This document shows, piece after piece, positions 49,681-60,020 of a stretch of DNA of 64,000 nt (position 1 is the first letter of the stretch; each line of letters opens with the position of its first letter). The notes under the pieces were generated by a model. It was given only the letters and a program-made list of their open reading frames with translations. It searched no databases and was not told the DNA's origin. The stretch is from Enterococcus alishanensis. GTDB lineage: Bacteria > Bacillota > Bacilli > Lactobacillales > Enterococcaceae. The DNA lies in assembly GCF_019218635.1 (NCBI RefSeq), contig NZ_JAHUZB010000002.1:248001-312000 (forward strand), in the 5' to 3' direction. Both the position numbers and the translations under genes were made by a program.

Positions 49681-50537
49681 TGGAAGAAAGAGATTTTTTG
49701 TTGCGGTTAAGCTTGACAAAAGGGATAGGCATCGTTAGTAAAACCAAAATTTACAATTTTGCTAAAACAAATCATTTTTGGAATCTGACGGCTAATGAAA
49801 TTGGCTTAATTACCAAATGCCGTCAGCCGAATAATTGGCACGATTTGACTATGGATCATTTAGCTGAAATAAAACGAACGCATCAATACATTACTTACTG
49901 CGATGAAATATATCCTGAAGAATTACGTCAAATTCCTCAGCCTCCACTTGTTATTTTTTATAAAGGGAATATTGATCTTATTTCCAGAAGTAAAATTGCA
50001 GTTGTTGGTGCGAGAAATGCCTCTAATTATGGTTTTGACGTTTGTAAAAAATTGGTTGGAGATTTGGTGAAGCACCAATTTGTGATTGTTAGTGGTTTAG
50101 CTAAGGGAATCGATTCGTATGCCCATCAGTTTGCCATCAGTTATTTTGGAAAAACAATTGCTGTAATTGGTACAGGCTTAGATATTTGTTATCCTAAAGA
50201 GTCAGCAAACTTACAAATTGAGATGGCTAAAAATCATTTAATCTTAAGCGAGTATCCTAATGGCACGTCTCCACAAAAATTTCATTTTCCAATGCGGAAT
50301 CGAATCATTGCTGCTTTGGCAAGTGGTGTGTTAGTTGTAGAAGCAAAAGTTCGTAGCGGGTCACTAATTACGGCTCAAGTTGCTTTGGAGTATGGTAAGG
50401 AAGTTTTTGCTGTACCCGGAAGCATTATTGATGGTCGTTCCAGTGGTTGCCATCAACTAATTCAAGATGGTGCAGTCTGTGTGGAGAACGTGCAGAATAT
50501 TATAGATTCTTACCAATTATTGAAAAAAATTTACTAG
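49680..50537 (+). CDS. dprA: DNA-processing protein DprA
   Basis: A 285-residue protein with the DprA Rossmann core: VVGARNASNYG, VSGLAKGIDSYAHQFA, IGTGLDICYP, SEYPNGTSPQKFHFPMRNR and VEAKVRSGSLITA. It loads RecA onto single-stranded DNA during natural transformation. TTG at 49680 with GAGGGG upstream. No C-terminal winged domain is visible, giving the short form. Other competence genes are outside the window. Confidence 0.94.
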   Translation: MEERDFLLRLSLTKGIGIVSKTKIYNFAKTNHFWNLTANEIGLITKCRQPNNWHDLTMDHLAEIKRTHQYITYCDEIYPEELRQIPQPPLVIFYKGNIDLISRSKIAVVGARNASNYGFDVCKKLVGDLVKHQFVIVSGLAKGIDSYAHQFAISYFGKTIAVIGTGLDICYPKESANLQIEMAKNHLILSEYPNGTSPQKFHFPMRNRIIAALASGVLVVEAKVRSGSLITAQVALEYGKEVFAVPGSIIDGRSSGCHQLIQDGAVCVENVQNIIDSYQLLKKIY

Positions 50538-50544
50538 CGCTTAC

Positions 50545-50573
50545 TTGACAAATAAATTCTGAATGGCTAATAT
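50545..50573 (+). promoter_or_regulatory. topA promoter
   Basis: Consensus TTGACA (50545-50550), 17-base spacer, TAATAT (50568-50573). It starts 7 bases after the dprA stop and is the strongest sigma-70-type promoter seen in the window. Confidence 0.8.
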
Positions 50574-50646
50574 AGGCTACGATTTGAAAAAAGCTTCAAA
50601 AAAGTAGATATATAATAGAAGAAAAAATTTAAGGAGGCAAAAAACT

Positions 50647-52725
50647 TTGGCCTATAAGAATTTAGTCATTGTGGAATCGCCAGCAAAAGCAAAAACAATT
50701 GAAAAGTATTTAGGGAGAAATTATAAAGTTGTAGCAAGTGTCGGACACGTTCGCGATCTACCGAAAAGCAAAATGGGGATTGATGTTGAAAACAATTATG
50801 AACCTCATTATATCAACATTCGTGGAAAAGGCGATGTGATTAAGGGCTTGAAACAGGCAGCCAAAAAAGCGCAAAATGTCTATCTCGCAAGTGACCCGGA
50901 CCGTGAAGGTGAAGCGATAGCTTGGCATTTGGCATATATTTTGAAATTAGATTTGGAAGATAAAAATCGAGTGGTTTTTAACGAAATTACAAAAGATGCA
51001 GTAAAAGCTGCCTTCAAAGAACCTCGGACAATTGATGTTTCACTAGTCGATGCCCAACAAGCCCGTCGTGCATTGGATCGTTTAGTAGGTTATAGCATTT
51101 CACCTATTTTATGGAAAAAAGTCAAAAAAGGTTTAAGTGCGGGTCGAGTCCAATCGATTGCCTTAAAAATTATTATTGATCGCGAGAAAGAAATTCGTGA
51201 TTTTAAACCAGAAGAATATTGGAGTATTGACGGTAATTTTAAAAAGAAAACCAAAAAATTTAAAGCTAATTTCTGGGGAGTCGATGGTAAAAAGAAAAAA
51301 TTACCAAACTCTGAGGCTGTAAAAGAAGTTATCAATCGAATTGATGGTAAAGATTATGATGTCACCAAAGTTGAAAAGAAAGAGCGTAAACGAAATGCGC
51401 CAAATCCATTTACCACAAGTAGTTTACAACAAGAGTCTGCTCGTAAAATAAATTTCCGTACTAGGAAGACCATGATGGTAGCACAACAATTGTACGAAGG
51501 AATTACTTTAGGGAAACAGGGAACAGTCGGATTAATCACTTATATGCGTACAGATTCCACTCGGATTTCTGATACGGCTAAGACTGAAGCAGCGACTTAC
51601 ATTGAAGAAACTTATGGTAAAGAATATTCGCAACACCATGCCCGTAAAACAAAAAATCCACAAGGTTCACAGGATGCCCATGAGGCAATTCGCCCTACCA
51701 GTGTCACTCGTACACCAGAAGTAATGAAACAATACTTAGATAAAGATCAGTTAAAACTTTATACATTAATCTGGTCACGTTTTGTTGCCAGTCAAATGAC
51801 ACCAGCTGTTTTTGATACAGTTCGCGCAACTTTGGAACAAAATGGTGTGACTTTTGTAGCAAATGGCTCGAGAGTGAAATTTAAAGGTTATATGATTGTG
51901 TATATAGAAGGTCGCGATGATGGCAAAGAAGATAAAGACAATATTTTGCCAGATTTAGCTGAAGGCGATAAAGTGCAATCTATCGATATCGAACCAAAAC
52001 AACATTTTACTCAACCACCAGCTCGTTATAGTGAAGCAACTCTAATAAAAACTTTAGAAGAAAATGGCGTGGGACGTCCATCAACCTATGCACCAACTTT
52101 AGAAACAATTCAACGACGTTACTATGTAAAATTAAATCAAAAACGCTTTGAGCCGACAGAACTAGGCGAGATTGTTAATTCATTGATTGTGGAATTCTTC
52201 CCACAAATTGTCGATGTTAACTTTACAGCTTCGATGGAAAATGACTTGGATAAAGTCGAAGAAGGCAAAGAAGAATGGATTAAAGTCGTAGATAAATTCT
52301 ACCGACCATTTGCTGAAGAGTTAGAAAAAGCTGAAGAAAATATGGAAAAAATCCAAATTAAGGATGAGCCAGCAGGTTTTGACTGCGACGTTTGTGGTAA
52401 TCCGATGGTGATTAAACTTGGAAGATACGGAAAATTCTATGCATGTAGTAACTTTCCAGATTGTCGTAATACCAAACCAATCATTAAAGAAATTGGTGTG
52501 GAGTGTCCTGTCTGTCATGAAGGTCAAGTTGTGGAAAGAAAGTCTAAGAAAAATCGTTTATTCTATGGTTGTTCTCGTTATCCAGATTGTGATTTTACTT
52601 CGTGGGATAAACCAATTGGCCGTAATTGTCCGAAGGATGGCGGCTACTTAGTTGAGAAAAAAGTTAAAGGTGGCAAACAAGTAGTCTGTGTGAACGGTGA
52701 TTATGAAGAAGCACCGCAAAAATAA
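50647..52725 (+). CDS. topA: DNA topoisomerase I
   Basis: A 692-residue type IA topoisomerase relaxing negative supercoils. TOPRIM ([28 protein letters not shown]), active-site Tyr in [12 protein letters not shown] near residue 300, and three C-terminal zinc-ribbon modules (CDVCGN...CSNFPDC, CPVCHE...CSRYPDC, CPKDGG...VCVN; the last is reduced). TTG start 50647 follows AAGGAGG. Followed by trmFO. Confidence 0.97.
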   Translation: MAYKNLVIVESPAKAKTIEKYLGRNYKVVASVGHVRDLPKSKMGIDVENNYEPHYINIRGKGDVIKGLKQAAKKAQNVYLASDPDREGEAIAWHLAYILKLDLEDKNRVVFNEITKDAVKAAFKEPRTIDVSLVDAQQARRALDRLVGYSISPILWKKVKKGLSAGRVQSIALKIIIDREKEIRDFKPEEYWSIDGNFKKKTKKFKANFWGVDGKKKKLPNSEAVKEVINRIDGKDYDVTKVEKKERKRNAPNPFTTSSLQQESARKINFRTRKTMMVAQQLYEGITLGKQGTVGLITYMRTDSTRISDTAKTEAATYIEETYGKEYSQHHARKTKNPQGSQDAHEAIRPTSVTRTPEVMKQYLDKDQLKLYTLIWSRFVASQMTPAVFDTVRATLEQNGVTFVANGSRVKFKGYMIVYIEGRDDGKEDKDNILPDLAEGDKVQSIDIEPKQHFTQPPARYSEATLIKTLEENGVGRPSTYAPTLETIQRRYYVKLNQKRFEPTELGEIVNSLIVEFFPQIVDVNFTASMENDLDKVEEGKEEWIKVVDKFYRPFAEELEKAEENMEKIQIKDEPAGFDCDVCGNPMVIKLGRYGKFYACSNFPDCRNTKPIIKEIGVECPVCHEGQVVERKSKKNRLFYGCSRYPDCDFTSWDKPIGRNCPKDGGYLVEKKVKGGKQVVCVNGDYEEAPQK

Positions 52726-52743
52726 TTTGAAGTGAGGAACAAG

Positions 52744-54039
52744 ATGAAACCTGTGAATGTAATTGGTGCGGGATTGGCTGGTAGTGAAGCCGCATGGCAG
52801 ATCGCCGAAGCAGGCGTCCTGGTGAATTTATATGAAATGCGCCCAGTTAAATCAACACCCGCTCATAAAACAGAAAAATTCGCTGAATTAGTTTGTAGTA
52901 ATTCTTTACGAGGAAACAGTTTAGCAAATGCGGTAGGAGTTTTAAAAGAAGAAATGCGCCGCTTAAATTCTGTCGTCATATCTTCAGCTGATGAAACAGC
53001 GGTACCAGCTGGTGGCGCCTTGGCAGTTGACCGTGAAGGCTTCTCAGAATTGATTACAAAAAAAGTTAAAAATCATCCCTTAGTGACTGTCATTAATGAA
53101 GAAGTGAATGATTTACCAGAAGGAATTACCATAATTGCAACGGGTCCTTTGACTTCTGAAACATTGGCTGAGAAAATTGCTGAATATAATGGTTCCCACG
53201 GATTTTATTTTTATGACGCTGCGGCTCCAATTTTAGATGGTTCAACGATTGATCGAGAAAAAGTTTATTTGAAATCACGCTATGACAAAGGTGAGGCAGC
53301 TTATTTAAACTGTCCAATGAATAAAGAAGAATTTGATGCTTTTCGAGAGGCACTTATTGAAGCAGAAGTAGCTGAGCAAAAAGAATTTGAAAAAGAAAAG
53401 TATTTCGAAGGCTGTATGCCGATTGAAGTAATGGCTAATCGTGGAGAAAAAACGATGCTTTTTGGTCCCATGAAACCAGTTGGACTAGAAGATCCTAAAA
53501 CTGGTAAACGTCCCTACGCAGTTATTCAATTACGTCAGGATAATGCGGCAGCGTCAATGTACAATATCGTAGGTTTTCAAACTCATTTAAAATGGGGCGA
53601 ACAAAAAAGAGTCTTTCGAATGATTCCCGGTTTGGAAAATGCAGAGTTTTTACGGTACGGTGTTATGCATCGTAATAGTTTTATGAATTCACCAGAATTA
53701 TTAAAACCCACATATCAAAGCAAAAAACGTGCTGATTTATTTTTCGCCGGACAAATGACTGGTGTAGAAGGTTATGTTGAAAGTGCGGGCAGTGGCTTAG
53801 TCGCTGGAATTAACGCAGCAAAATTAGCCAAGGGTGAAGAGTTGATTGAATTTCCACCAGAAACTGCGATTGGCTCAATGGCATATTATATTACTCATGC
53901 AGAAGGAAAACACTTCCAACCAATGAATGCCAACTTCGGTTTATTTCCAAGTTTGCCAGAACGAATCAAAGATAAAAAACTGCGCTATGAAACGTTAGCC
54001 AATCGTGCATTAGTAGCATTAGCCGAAACAAAAATTTAA
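52744..54039 (+). CDS. trmFO: tRNA (uracil-5)-methyltransferase, folate/FAD-dependent TrmFO
   Basis: A 431-residue enzyme methylating U54 of tRNA using methylene-tetrahydrofolate. [12 protein letters not shown] is the FAD loop; [24 protein letters not shown], and [22 protein letters not shown] match the family. ATG 52744 follows GTGAGG; 52732 is out of range. Part of the topA-trmFO pair common in Firmicutes. Confidence 0.97.
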   Translation: MKPVNVIGAGLAGSEAAWQIAEAGVLVNLYEMRPVKSTPAHKTEKFAELVCSNSLRGNSLANAVGVLKEEMRRLNSVVISSADETAVPAGGALAVDREGFSELITKKVKNHPLVTVINEEVNDLPEGITIIATGPLTSETLAEKIAEYNGSHGFYFYDAAAPILDGSTIDREKVYLKSRYDKGEAAYLNCPMNKEEFDAFREALIEAEVAEQKEFEKEKYFEGCMPIEVMANRGEKTMLFGPMKPVGLEDPKTGKRPYAVIQLRQDNAAASMYNIVGFQTHLKWGEQKRVFRMIPGLENAEFLRYGVMHRNSFMNSPELLKPTYQSKKRADLFFAGQMTGVEGYVESAGSGLVAGINAAKLAKGEELIEFPPETAIGSMAYYITHAEGKHFQPMNANFGLFPSLPERIKDKKLRYETLANRALVALAETKI

Positions 54040-54044
54040 TAAAA

Positions 54045-54080
54045 GTAAAAGATGAAGTTCATATTGACTTCATCTTTTTT
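54045..54080 (+). terminator. Intrinsic terminator after trmFO
   Basis: AAAAGATGAAGT pairs with ACTTCATCTTTT across an 8-base loop, followed by T. Confidence 0.9.
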
Positions 54081-54203
54081 TGTTATCTTAAAAAACCTAA
54101 ACAGGAAATTGTAAGGTAATTCGTGAAAACTCAATAAATTCTGACAATTTAATTGTATTTATCGATTGGCTGTGCTAAATTTACATATATCTGAGGTGAT
54201 TAA

Positions 54204-55103
54204 ATGGAGAACCAAAAATTAATTTCAGAATTTTTAAGTTATTTGATTAATCAAAGAGGTTATTCACCTGAAACGGAAAAAGGCTATGGGAATGATTTAG
54301 TTGATTTTTTAGAATTCTTAACAGAGTCTGGTGAAGCTAATTTACTAAAAGTGCAACATTTAGATGTTCGAATTTACCTTTCCTATTTAAACGATCTCAA
54401 GTATAGTCGCAATACGATTAGCCGTAAAATTGCTAGCTTAAGATCATTTTACCAGTATCTTTTACGTCTAGAGATGATAGAGGAAAACCCATTTTCTTAT
54501 GTCCATTTAAAAAAGAAAAATGCTAAGTTGCCACGTTTCTTTTTTGAAAAAGAAATACAAGTATTATTTGATAGCGTATCTGGTGATAAACCATTGGATC
54601 AAAGAAATCGGGCATTATTAGAAATATTATACGGTGCTGGTTTGCGAGTGAGTGAATGCGCTAACTTAACCTTGTCAGTAGTAGATTTTGATAATAGTGT
54701 CTTATTGATTCACGGAAAAGGTGGTAAAGATCGTTATGTGCCACTGGGATCTTATGCAGCGGATGCTTTAAAAGAATATTTAAATGATGGCCGACAAAAA
54801 ATCATGGCACATTTTCAACAAAGCCATGATTTTGTATTCATTAACCATCGAGGTGTTCAGATTACGCCAACTGGAATTGAATATGTCTTAAAACAAATTA
54901 TAAAAAAGAGTAGTTTAGCTAGTGACATTCATCCACATATGCTGCGACATACTTTTGCCACGCATTTACTAAATAATGGGGCCGATTTAAGAACGGTGCA
55001 GGAACTATTGGGTCATAGTAATCTATCTTCCACTCAAATTTACACACATGTAACAAAGGAAAGTTTACAAAAAAATTATCGCTCATTTCATCCAAGAGCA
55101 TAA
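54204..55103 (+). CDS. xerC: Tyrosine recombinase XerC
   Basis: A 299-residue site-specific recombinase that helps resolve chromosome dimers. N-terminal SAM-like core-binding domain (1-90), then a catalytic domain with RHR-Y residues: Arg in GAGLRVSE, HMLRHTFA, LLGHSNLSST and Tyr in TQIYTHVT. First of the xerC-hslV-hslU-codY run, as in Bacillus. GAGGTG precedes ATG 54204. Confidence 0.94.
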   Translation: MENQKLISEFLSYLINQRGYSPETEKGYGNDLVDFLEFLTESGEANLLKVQHLDVRIYLSYLNDLKYSRNTISRKIASLRSFYQYLLRLEMIEENPFSYVHLKKKNAKLPRFFFEKEIQVLFDSVSGDKPLDQRNRALLEILYGAGLRVSECANLTLSVVDFDNSVLLIHGKGGKDRYVPLGSYAADALKEYLNDGRQKIMAHFQQSHDFVFINHRGVQITPTGIEYVLKQIIKKSSLASDIHPHMLRHTFATHLLNNGADLRTVQELLGHSNLSSTQIYTHVTKESLQKNYRSFHPRA

Positions 55104-55120
55104 ACTAGGAGGAAACAGGA

Positions 55121-55666
55121 ATGTCAGAATCACAATTTCATTCAACAACTATATGTGCCGTTGAAAAAGACGGCAAATTGGCGATGGCTGGAGACGGTCA
55201 AGTAACCATGGGACAACAAATCATGATGAAGGGAACCGCTAGAAAAGTTCGCCGCATCTATAATGGAGAAGTGGTAGTCGGATTTGCAGGCAGTGTGGCA
55301 GATGCCTTTACCCTTGAAGAAAAATTTGAAGGCAAATTAAATGAATACAATGGCAATTTACAAAGAGCAGCCGTTGAGTTAGCCCAAGAGTGGCGCACTC
55401 AACAAGCAATGAAAAACTTAGAAGCTTTGTTAATTGTTATGAATAAAGAAGAAATGCTATTAGTATCAGGAAATGGTGAAGTAATTGCACCAGATGACGG
55501 TATTCTAGCCATCGGTTCAGGAGGAAACTATGCTTTAGCTGCTGCTCGAGCAATGAAAAAACATAATCCTGAAATGAGTGCTAAAGAAGTTGCTGAGAGT
55601 GCTTTAAATATTGCGGCAGATATTTGTGTCTTCACTAATCATAATATCATTGTCGAAGAAATGTAA
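55121..55666 (+). CDS. hslV: ATP-dependent protease peptidase subunit HslV
   Basis: A 181-residue proteasome-like N-terminal-nucleophile peptidase. [24 protein letters not shown] places the catalytic Thr/Ser just after a short propeptide, as in the CodW/HslV group; [13 protein letters not shown] follows. It forms a double hexamer capped by HslU. GGAGGA precedes ATG 55121. 12 bases from hslU. Confidence 0.95.
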   Translation: MSESQFHSTTICAVEKDGKLAMAGDGQVTMGQQIMMKGTARKVRRIYNGEVVVGFAGSVADAFTLEEKFEGKLNEYNGNLQRAAVELAQEWRTQQAMKNLEALLIVMNKEEMLLVSGNGEVIAPDDGILAIGSGGNYALAAARAMKKHNPEMSAKEVAESALNIAADICVFTNHNIIVEEM

Positions 55667-55678
55667 AGGAGTTAAAAA

Positions 55679-57079
55679 ATGAGTGAAATGAATAAAACCC
55701 CAAAAGAAATAGTCGCTGAATTAGATCAATATATTATCGGTCAAAATGACGCTAAGAGATCAGTTGCCATTGCATTACGGAATCGTTATCGACGAATGCA
55801 ATTAGAAGAAAGTATGCAGCAAGAAGTAACGCCAAAAAATATTTTAATGATTGGTCCAACTGGTGTTGGGAAAACTGAAATTGCTCGTCGATTGGCTCGA
55901 ATTGTTAAAGCACCTTTTGTCAAAGTCGAAGCTACAAAATTTACCGAAGTTGGTTATGTTGGTCGTGATGTTGAGTCGATGGTGCGGGATTTAGTCGAAA
56001 ATGCAATTACAATAGTTGAAAAAGAACAGTATTCTCGTGTATATAGCCAAGCCTTAAAAAAAGCTAATAAACGATTAGTGAAAGTTTTAGTTCCTGGAAT
56101 CAAAAAAGAACAAAATAACCAAAATAATAATCCTTATCAACAAATGATGAATATGTTTAATCAGGCACAAACCAATGAACCTAAAGAAGAAATCACAGAA
56201 GAAATAAAAGTGAATCGTTCAACAATCTTAGAACAATTAGAAAAGGGTGCTTTAGATAGCCGCGAAGTGACTATTGAAATCGAAGAGCCGAAAAAAAATG
56301 CTCCCCAAATGAATAATGCGATGGAACAAATGGGTATTGATCTTAATGATGCATTAGGCGCGCTAAGTCCTAGTAAAAAGATCCAACGAACAGTCACTGT
56401 TAAAGAGGCGCAAGAATTATTAGTCAGAGAAGAGCAAGCAAAACTTGTTAACGAGGCGGATATTTCTACTGCAGCAATTCGATTGGCTGAAAGTTCAGGC
56501 ATTATTTTCATTGATGAAATCGATAAGATTACTTCAAAATCCCAACAAAATTCAGGAGAAGTTTCGCGAGAAGGTGTTCAAAGAGATATCTTGCCAATCG
56601 TGGAAGGCTCACAAGTAAATACAAAATATGGTGCCATTCAAACTGACCATGTGCTATTTATTGCTAGTGGTGCATTTTCTTTATCTAAACCAAGTGATTT
56701 GATTCCTGAATTACAAGGTCGCTTCCCAATTCGGGTAGAATTATCTGATCTAACGGCGGAAGATTTTGTTCGTATTTTAACTGAACCGAACAATGCATTA
56801 ATCAGCCAGTATGTTGCTTTAATCGGAACAGAAAATGTTAATGTGATTTTTACTCAAGAAGCTATCAAAAAAATTGCCGAAATTGCGTACAATGTCAATC
56901 GTGAAACGGACAATATCGGGGCTCGACGTCTTCATACTATTTTAGAGAAATTACTAGAAGATTTATTATACGAAGCACCAGATATGCAAATGGGGGAAAT
57001 TCGCATTACGGAAGCCTATGTGGATGAAAAATTAGCTAGCATTGCTGAAAACAAAGATTTAAGTCGCTATATATTATAA
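55679..57079 (+). CDS. hslU: ATP-dependent protease ATPase subunit HslU
   Basis: A 466-residue AAA+ unfoldase. Walker [10 protein letters not shown] (near 60), Walker [11 protein letters not shown] (near 280), an inserted I domain with a Gln/Asn-rich, variable stretch ([17 protein letters not shown]), and C-terminal LSRYIL docking into HslV. Expected to feed substrates to HslV. Coupled to hslV and followed by codY. Confidence 0.97.
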   Translation: MSEMNKTPKEIVAELDQYIIGQNDAKRSVAIALRNRYRRMQLEESMQQEVTPKNILMIGPTGVGKTEIARRLARIVKAPFVKVEATKFTEVGYVGRDVESMVRDLVENAITIVEKEQYSRVYSQALKKANKRLVKVLVPGIKKEQNNQNNNPYQQMMNMFNQAQTNEPKEEITEEIKVNRSTILEQLEKGALDSREVTIEIEEPKKNAPQMNNAMEQMGIDLNDALGALSPSKKIQRTVTVKEAQELLVREEQAKLVNEADISTAAIRLAESSGIIFIDEIDKITSKSQQNSGEVSREGVQRDILPIVEGSQVNTKYGAIQTDHVLFIASGAFSLSKPSDLIPELQGRFPIRVELSDLTAEDFVRILTEPNNALISQYVALIGTENVNVIFTQEAIKKIAEIAYNVNRETDNIGARRLHTILEKLLEDLLYEAPDMQMGEIRITEAYVDEKLASIAENKDLSRYIL

Positions 57080-57098
57080 AAAAGGGGTTGTTAAAAAT

Positions 57099-57887
57099 AT
57101 GGTCTCATTGCTAGAAAAAACTCGTCAAATCAATAAATTGATGCAACAAAAAAACGCTTTTGAACCACAAGCTGAAATGCCTTACAATAACATGGCTCGA
57201 ATTTTAGGAGATGTGTTAGAAGCTTTGACGTATATTATCGGTTCTGATGGAAAATTATTAGGTTACAATGAAAAGATTGATATTAATACTGATCGGGTAA
57301 AGTCATTTATTGTTGATCGGCAATTTCCAGAAATATATGTATCGAATATGGAAAACGTTGAAAAAACGGAAGCCAATATTTCAGTGGAAAATCCTTTAAC
57401 CGCTTTTCCAACCGAACGATCTGAATATTATCCTAATGGTTTGACAACAGTGATTCCGATTTTCGGTTCTGGAGAGCGTTTAGGAACAATTGTTGTAGCT
57501 AGAACAGATGAAGCTTTTGGTGACGATGATTTAGTCCTAGCAGAATATGGTGCAACTGTTGTCGGTATGGAAATTTTGTACCAACAATTCTTAAATGTTG
57601 AAGAAAATGTTCGTTCACAAACAGCTGTCCAAATGGCCATTAACACTCTTTCATATAGTGAATTAAAGGCTGTAAAAGCGATATTTGCAGCTCTCGAAGG
57701 TGATGAAGGAAGATTAACTGCTTCTAATATTGCTGATGAAATTGGGATTACTCGTTCAGTGATTGTAAATGCTTTACGAAAGTTAGAATCGGCTGGTATT
57801 ATTGATTCACGATCTTTAGGAATGAAAGGCACATACTTAAAGGTGTTGAACCCGCTCTTTAAAGAAGAGCTGGCCCGTCACCGCTAA
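57099..57887 (+). CDS. codY: Global nutrient regulator CodY
   Basis: A 262-residue regulator with an N-terminal GAF domain sensing branched-chain amino acids (in some species GTP), and a C-terminal winged helix-turn-helix with NIADEIGITRSVIVNALRKLES, cited by the DNA-contacting ITRSVIVNALRKLE. It represses biosynthesis and transport genes when nutrients are abundant. AAAGGGG precedes ATG 57099. End of the xerC-hslVU-codY operon. Confidence 0.97.
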   Translation: MVSLLEKTRQINKLMQQKNAFEPQAEMPYNNMARILGDVLEALTYIIGSDGKLLGYNEKIDINTDRVKSFIVDRQFPEIYVSNMENVEKTEANISVENPLTAFPTERSEYYPNGLTTVIPIFGSGERLGTIVVARTDEAFGDDDLVLAEYGATVVGMEILYQQFLNVEENVRSQTAVQMAINTLSYSELKAVKAIFAALEGDEGRLTASNIADEIGITRSVIVNALRKLESAGIIDSRSLGMKGTYLKVLNPLFKEELARHR

Positions 57888-57903
57888 ACGAGGGGGCTTG
57901 CAA

Positions 57904-58773
57904 ATGTCAGTAACAATTAAGAATGAATATTTGACTGCAATAATTAATGAAAAAGGGGCAGAATTAACCAGTCTTTCTGCGAATCAAATTGAGTATATTT
58001 GGCAGGCTGACCCAAATTATTGGGGACGTCACGCACCAATTCTATTTCCTTTTGTGGGTCGTTTGAAGAACGACCAATATACTTATCAAGGGGAAAATTA
58101 TCCAATGGGTCAACATGGTTTTGCCCGTGATAAAAAATTTGAATTGTTAGAGCAAACTGCTGAAAAAGCTACATTTATTTTGAAGAGTGATGCTGAAACA
58201 AAAAAGATCTATCCTTTTGATTTTGTTTTGATTGTTAGTTATGAGGTTTGGGGAGAGGGGCTCCGGATACGTTTTGAAGTCCAAAATCCTAGTTCAGGCG
58301 AATTAATTTTCGCTTTGGGTGGACATCCAGCGTTTAACATTCCTTTAGAAGAAAACTTAACATTTGATGACTATTTTATTGCTTTTTCACCGCAAAAAAG
58401 TCGGATAAAGATTCCTTTGGAGGGACCGTTTGCTAATTTAGATCAAAAAACTTTAGGTCAAACCAACACCAATATTCAATTGAGTCATGACTTATTTAAA
58501 GAAGATGCGTTAATTTATGAAACTCGTGGACTTAATTCATATACTGTTGGTTCAGAAGATTCAAAACATAACGTTACAGTGACTTATAATAATATTCCTT
58601 ACGTTGGCTTTTGGTCTCCAATGCCAAAAGAAGCACCCTTTTTATGTATTGAACCTTGGTGGGGATTTGCGGATACAGTTAATAGCACTGGCAAATTGGA
58701 GGACAAAGCAGGTATGCAGCATTTGCCAGCAAACGAGACATTTAAAACCGAATTTTCAATTACTATTCATTGA
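57904..58773 (+). CDS. Aldose 1-epimerase-like protein (LacX type)
   Basis: A 289-residue galactose-mutarotase-fold protein. WQADPNYWGRHAPILFPFVGRL near 38-58 (active Arg/His region, cited by GRHAPILFPFVGR), PMGQHGFARD and FALGGHPAFN (second His) are typical of LacX-type members; a C-terminal Glu-bearing FLCIEPWWG completes the site. It interconverts anomers of a sugar not known here. ATG 57904 fits GAGGGGG; TTG 57898 lies inside the ribosome site. Confidence 0.92.
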   Translation: MSVTIKNEYLTAIINEKGAELTSLSANQIEYIWQADPNYWGRHAPILFPFVGRLKNDQYTYQGENYPMGQHGFARDKKFELLEQTAEKATFILKSDAETKKIYPFDFVLIVSYEVWGEGLRIRFEVQNPSSGELIFALGGHPAFNIPLEENLTFDDYFIAFSPQKSRIKIPLEGPFANLDQKTLGQTNTNIQLSHDLFKEDALIYETRGLNSYTVGSEDSKHNVTVTYNNIPYVGFWSPMPKEAPFLCIEPWWGFADTVNSTGKLEDKAGMQHLPANETFKTEFSITIH

Positions 58774-58783
58774 GGTGAAACGA

Positions 58784-59260
58784 ATGGAAATTATTAAGTA
58801 TGATAAAAAATACCAGCAGCAGTTAACCGATTTGATTGTAGGTATTCAAACAGATGAATTTGAGGTAAATATTACGTTAGCAGATCAGCCAGATTTGGCT
58901 AATATTCCTGATTTTTATCAAAAAGATGGTGGAAATTTTTGGCTAGCTATCGACCAAGGTCAGGTGGTAGGGACAATTGCTTTGATCCGTTTGAAGGATG
59001 GCAATAGTGCTTTAAGAAAAATGTTTGTTAATAAAAAATACCGTGGCAAAGCTCAAGTTGGTCAGAAATTATTGGATGTGTTGTTGGATTATTGTAAAAC
59101 CGAAGACATTCACTATGTATATTTAGGAACTATTGATATTTTCAAGGCGGCTTTGGGATTTTACAAGAAAAATCAGTTTGTCGCTTTACCATTGACTGAT
59201 TTTCCAAAGGACTATCCGGTTGTTGCGGTTGATAATGTATTTTTAATGAGAGAAATTTAA
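58784..59260 (+). CDS. GNAT family N-acetyltransferase
   Basis: A 158-residue GCN5-related acetyltransferase. WLAIDQGQVVGTIALIRL (beta4), RKMFVNKKYRGKAQVGQKL with the acetyl-CoA pyrophosphate loop R/Q-x-x-G-x-A/V, and GFYKKNQFVAL near the end. Acceptor unknown. ATG 58784 follows GAGGTGAAA. It follows the mutarotase by 10 bases, so the two are probably co-transcribed. Confidence 0.9.
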   Translation: MEIIKYDKKYQQQLTDLIVGIQTDEFEVNITLADQPDLANIPDFYQKDGGNFWLAIDQGQVVGTIALIRLKDGNSALRKMFVNKKYRGKAQVGQKLLDVLLDYCKTEDIHYVYLGTIDIFKAALGFYKKNQFVALPLTDFPKDYPVVAVDNVFLMREI

Positions 59261-59264
59261 AAAA

Positions 59265-59300
59265 ACCAGCTCGTCGCCTAAGCGATTAGCTGGATTTTTT
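59265..59300. terminator. Terminator between the GNAT and plsY genes
   Basis: AAACCAGCT pairs with AGCTGG-TTT-rich, with an inner TCG/CGA pair; T run on the plus strand. The convergent plsY ends inside it. Confidence 0.8.
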
Positions 59301-59915
59301 GTGTAAACCAAAGGATATTCGGCTTTCTGTACCATTTTTTATTCGAATGATGTTTTCTCGATGACGATAAATAATGTAGCAAGTTAGTGCAAAACAAATA
59401 ATAGTTAATAACCAGTTAAAGTTAGGTAGAATTCCTGTATGTGTCAAGGGTAAAATAATTGTCGATAATGTTACAAAGATCGCTGCAATGATACTAGTAG
59501 CGCTCACCATACTGGTAATGTACAAAATAATGATAAAAAAGATTAGCGAATACAAGAAAAACTGGGGACTGTAACCTAATAACATGCCACCACTTGTTGC
59601 AACTGCTTTTCCACCTTTAAATCCAGCAAAGATTGGTAAAGTATGGCCGATGACAGCAACTAAACCGAACCAAAGTGGATTAATCTCTAAATGGAAAATC
59701 ATTGGTAGGCAAGTTGCTAAAGTTCCCTTTAATAAATCCATCAAAAAAACAATTGCACCGGCTTTTTTACCTAAAACACGGAAGGTGTTGGTAGTGCCGG
59801 TATTTTTACTACCAAAATCACGGATATCTTTTTTAAAGAAAATTTTGCCGATCCAGACACCTGATGGAATCGAACCTAAAAAATAAGCTACTGCCAAAAG
59901 CATAGCTGTTTCCAT
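59286..59915 (-). CDS. plsY: Glycerol-3-phosphate acyltransferase PlsY
   Basis: A 209-residue membrane protein that transfers acyl groups from acyl-phosphate to glycerol-3-phosphate, the first step of phospholipid synthesis. Five hydrophobic helices with the three loop motifs: GSIPSGVWIGK, GSKNTGTTNTFRVLG and GHTLPIFAGFKGGKAVATS. Start at 59915 (METAMLL) follows GAGGA; an upstream open frame to 60044 lacks a ribosome site. Divergent from the CoA-binding protein gene. Confidence 0.95.
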   Translation of the reverse strand: METAMLLAVAYFLGSIPSGVWIGKIFFKKDIRDFGSKNTGTTNTFRVLGKKAGAIVFLMDLLKGTLATCLPMIFHLEINPLWFGLVAVIGHTLPIFAGFKGGKAVATSGGMLLGYSPQFFLYSLIFFIIILYITSMVSATSIIAAIFVTLSTIILPLTHTGILPNFNWLLTIICFALTCYIIYRHRENIIRIKNGTESRISFGLHKKSS

Positions 59916-59946
59916 ATAAATCCTCATTTCTATCAATAATATGTTC

Positions 59947-59996
59947 ATTTTAGCAGATTTCAAATATGTGAACAAATCAATTTCACATGTTATACT
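59947..59996. promoter_or_regulatory. Divergent promoters with a shared operator-like dyad
   Basis: Plus strand: GTGAAC (59968-59973), then TGT-TATACT (59991-59996). Minus strand: -35 TTGTTC (reading from 59975 to 59970), 17 bases, TAAAAT (59952-59947) with TGC. The perfect dyad ATGTGAA-N9-TTCACAT (59966-59988) covers both -35 elements. Confidence 0.65.
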
Positions 59997-60020
59997 ATAA
60001 AAAAAGAAAGAGGTGGACTG

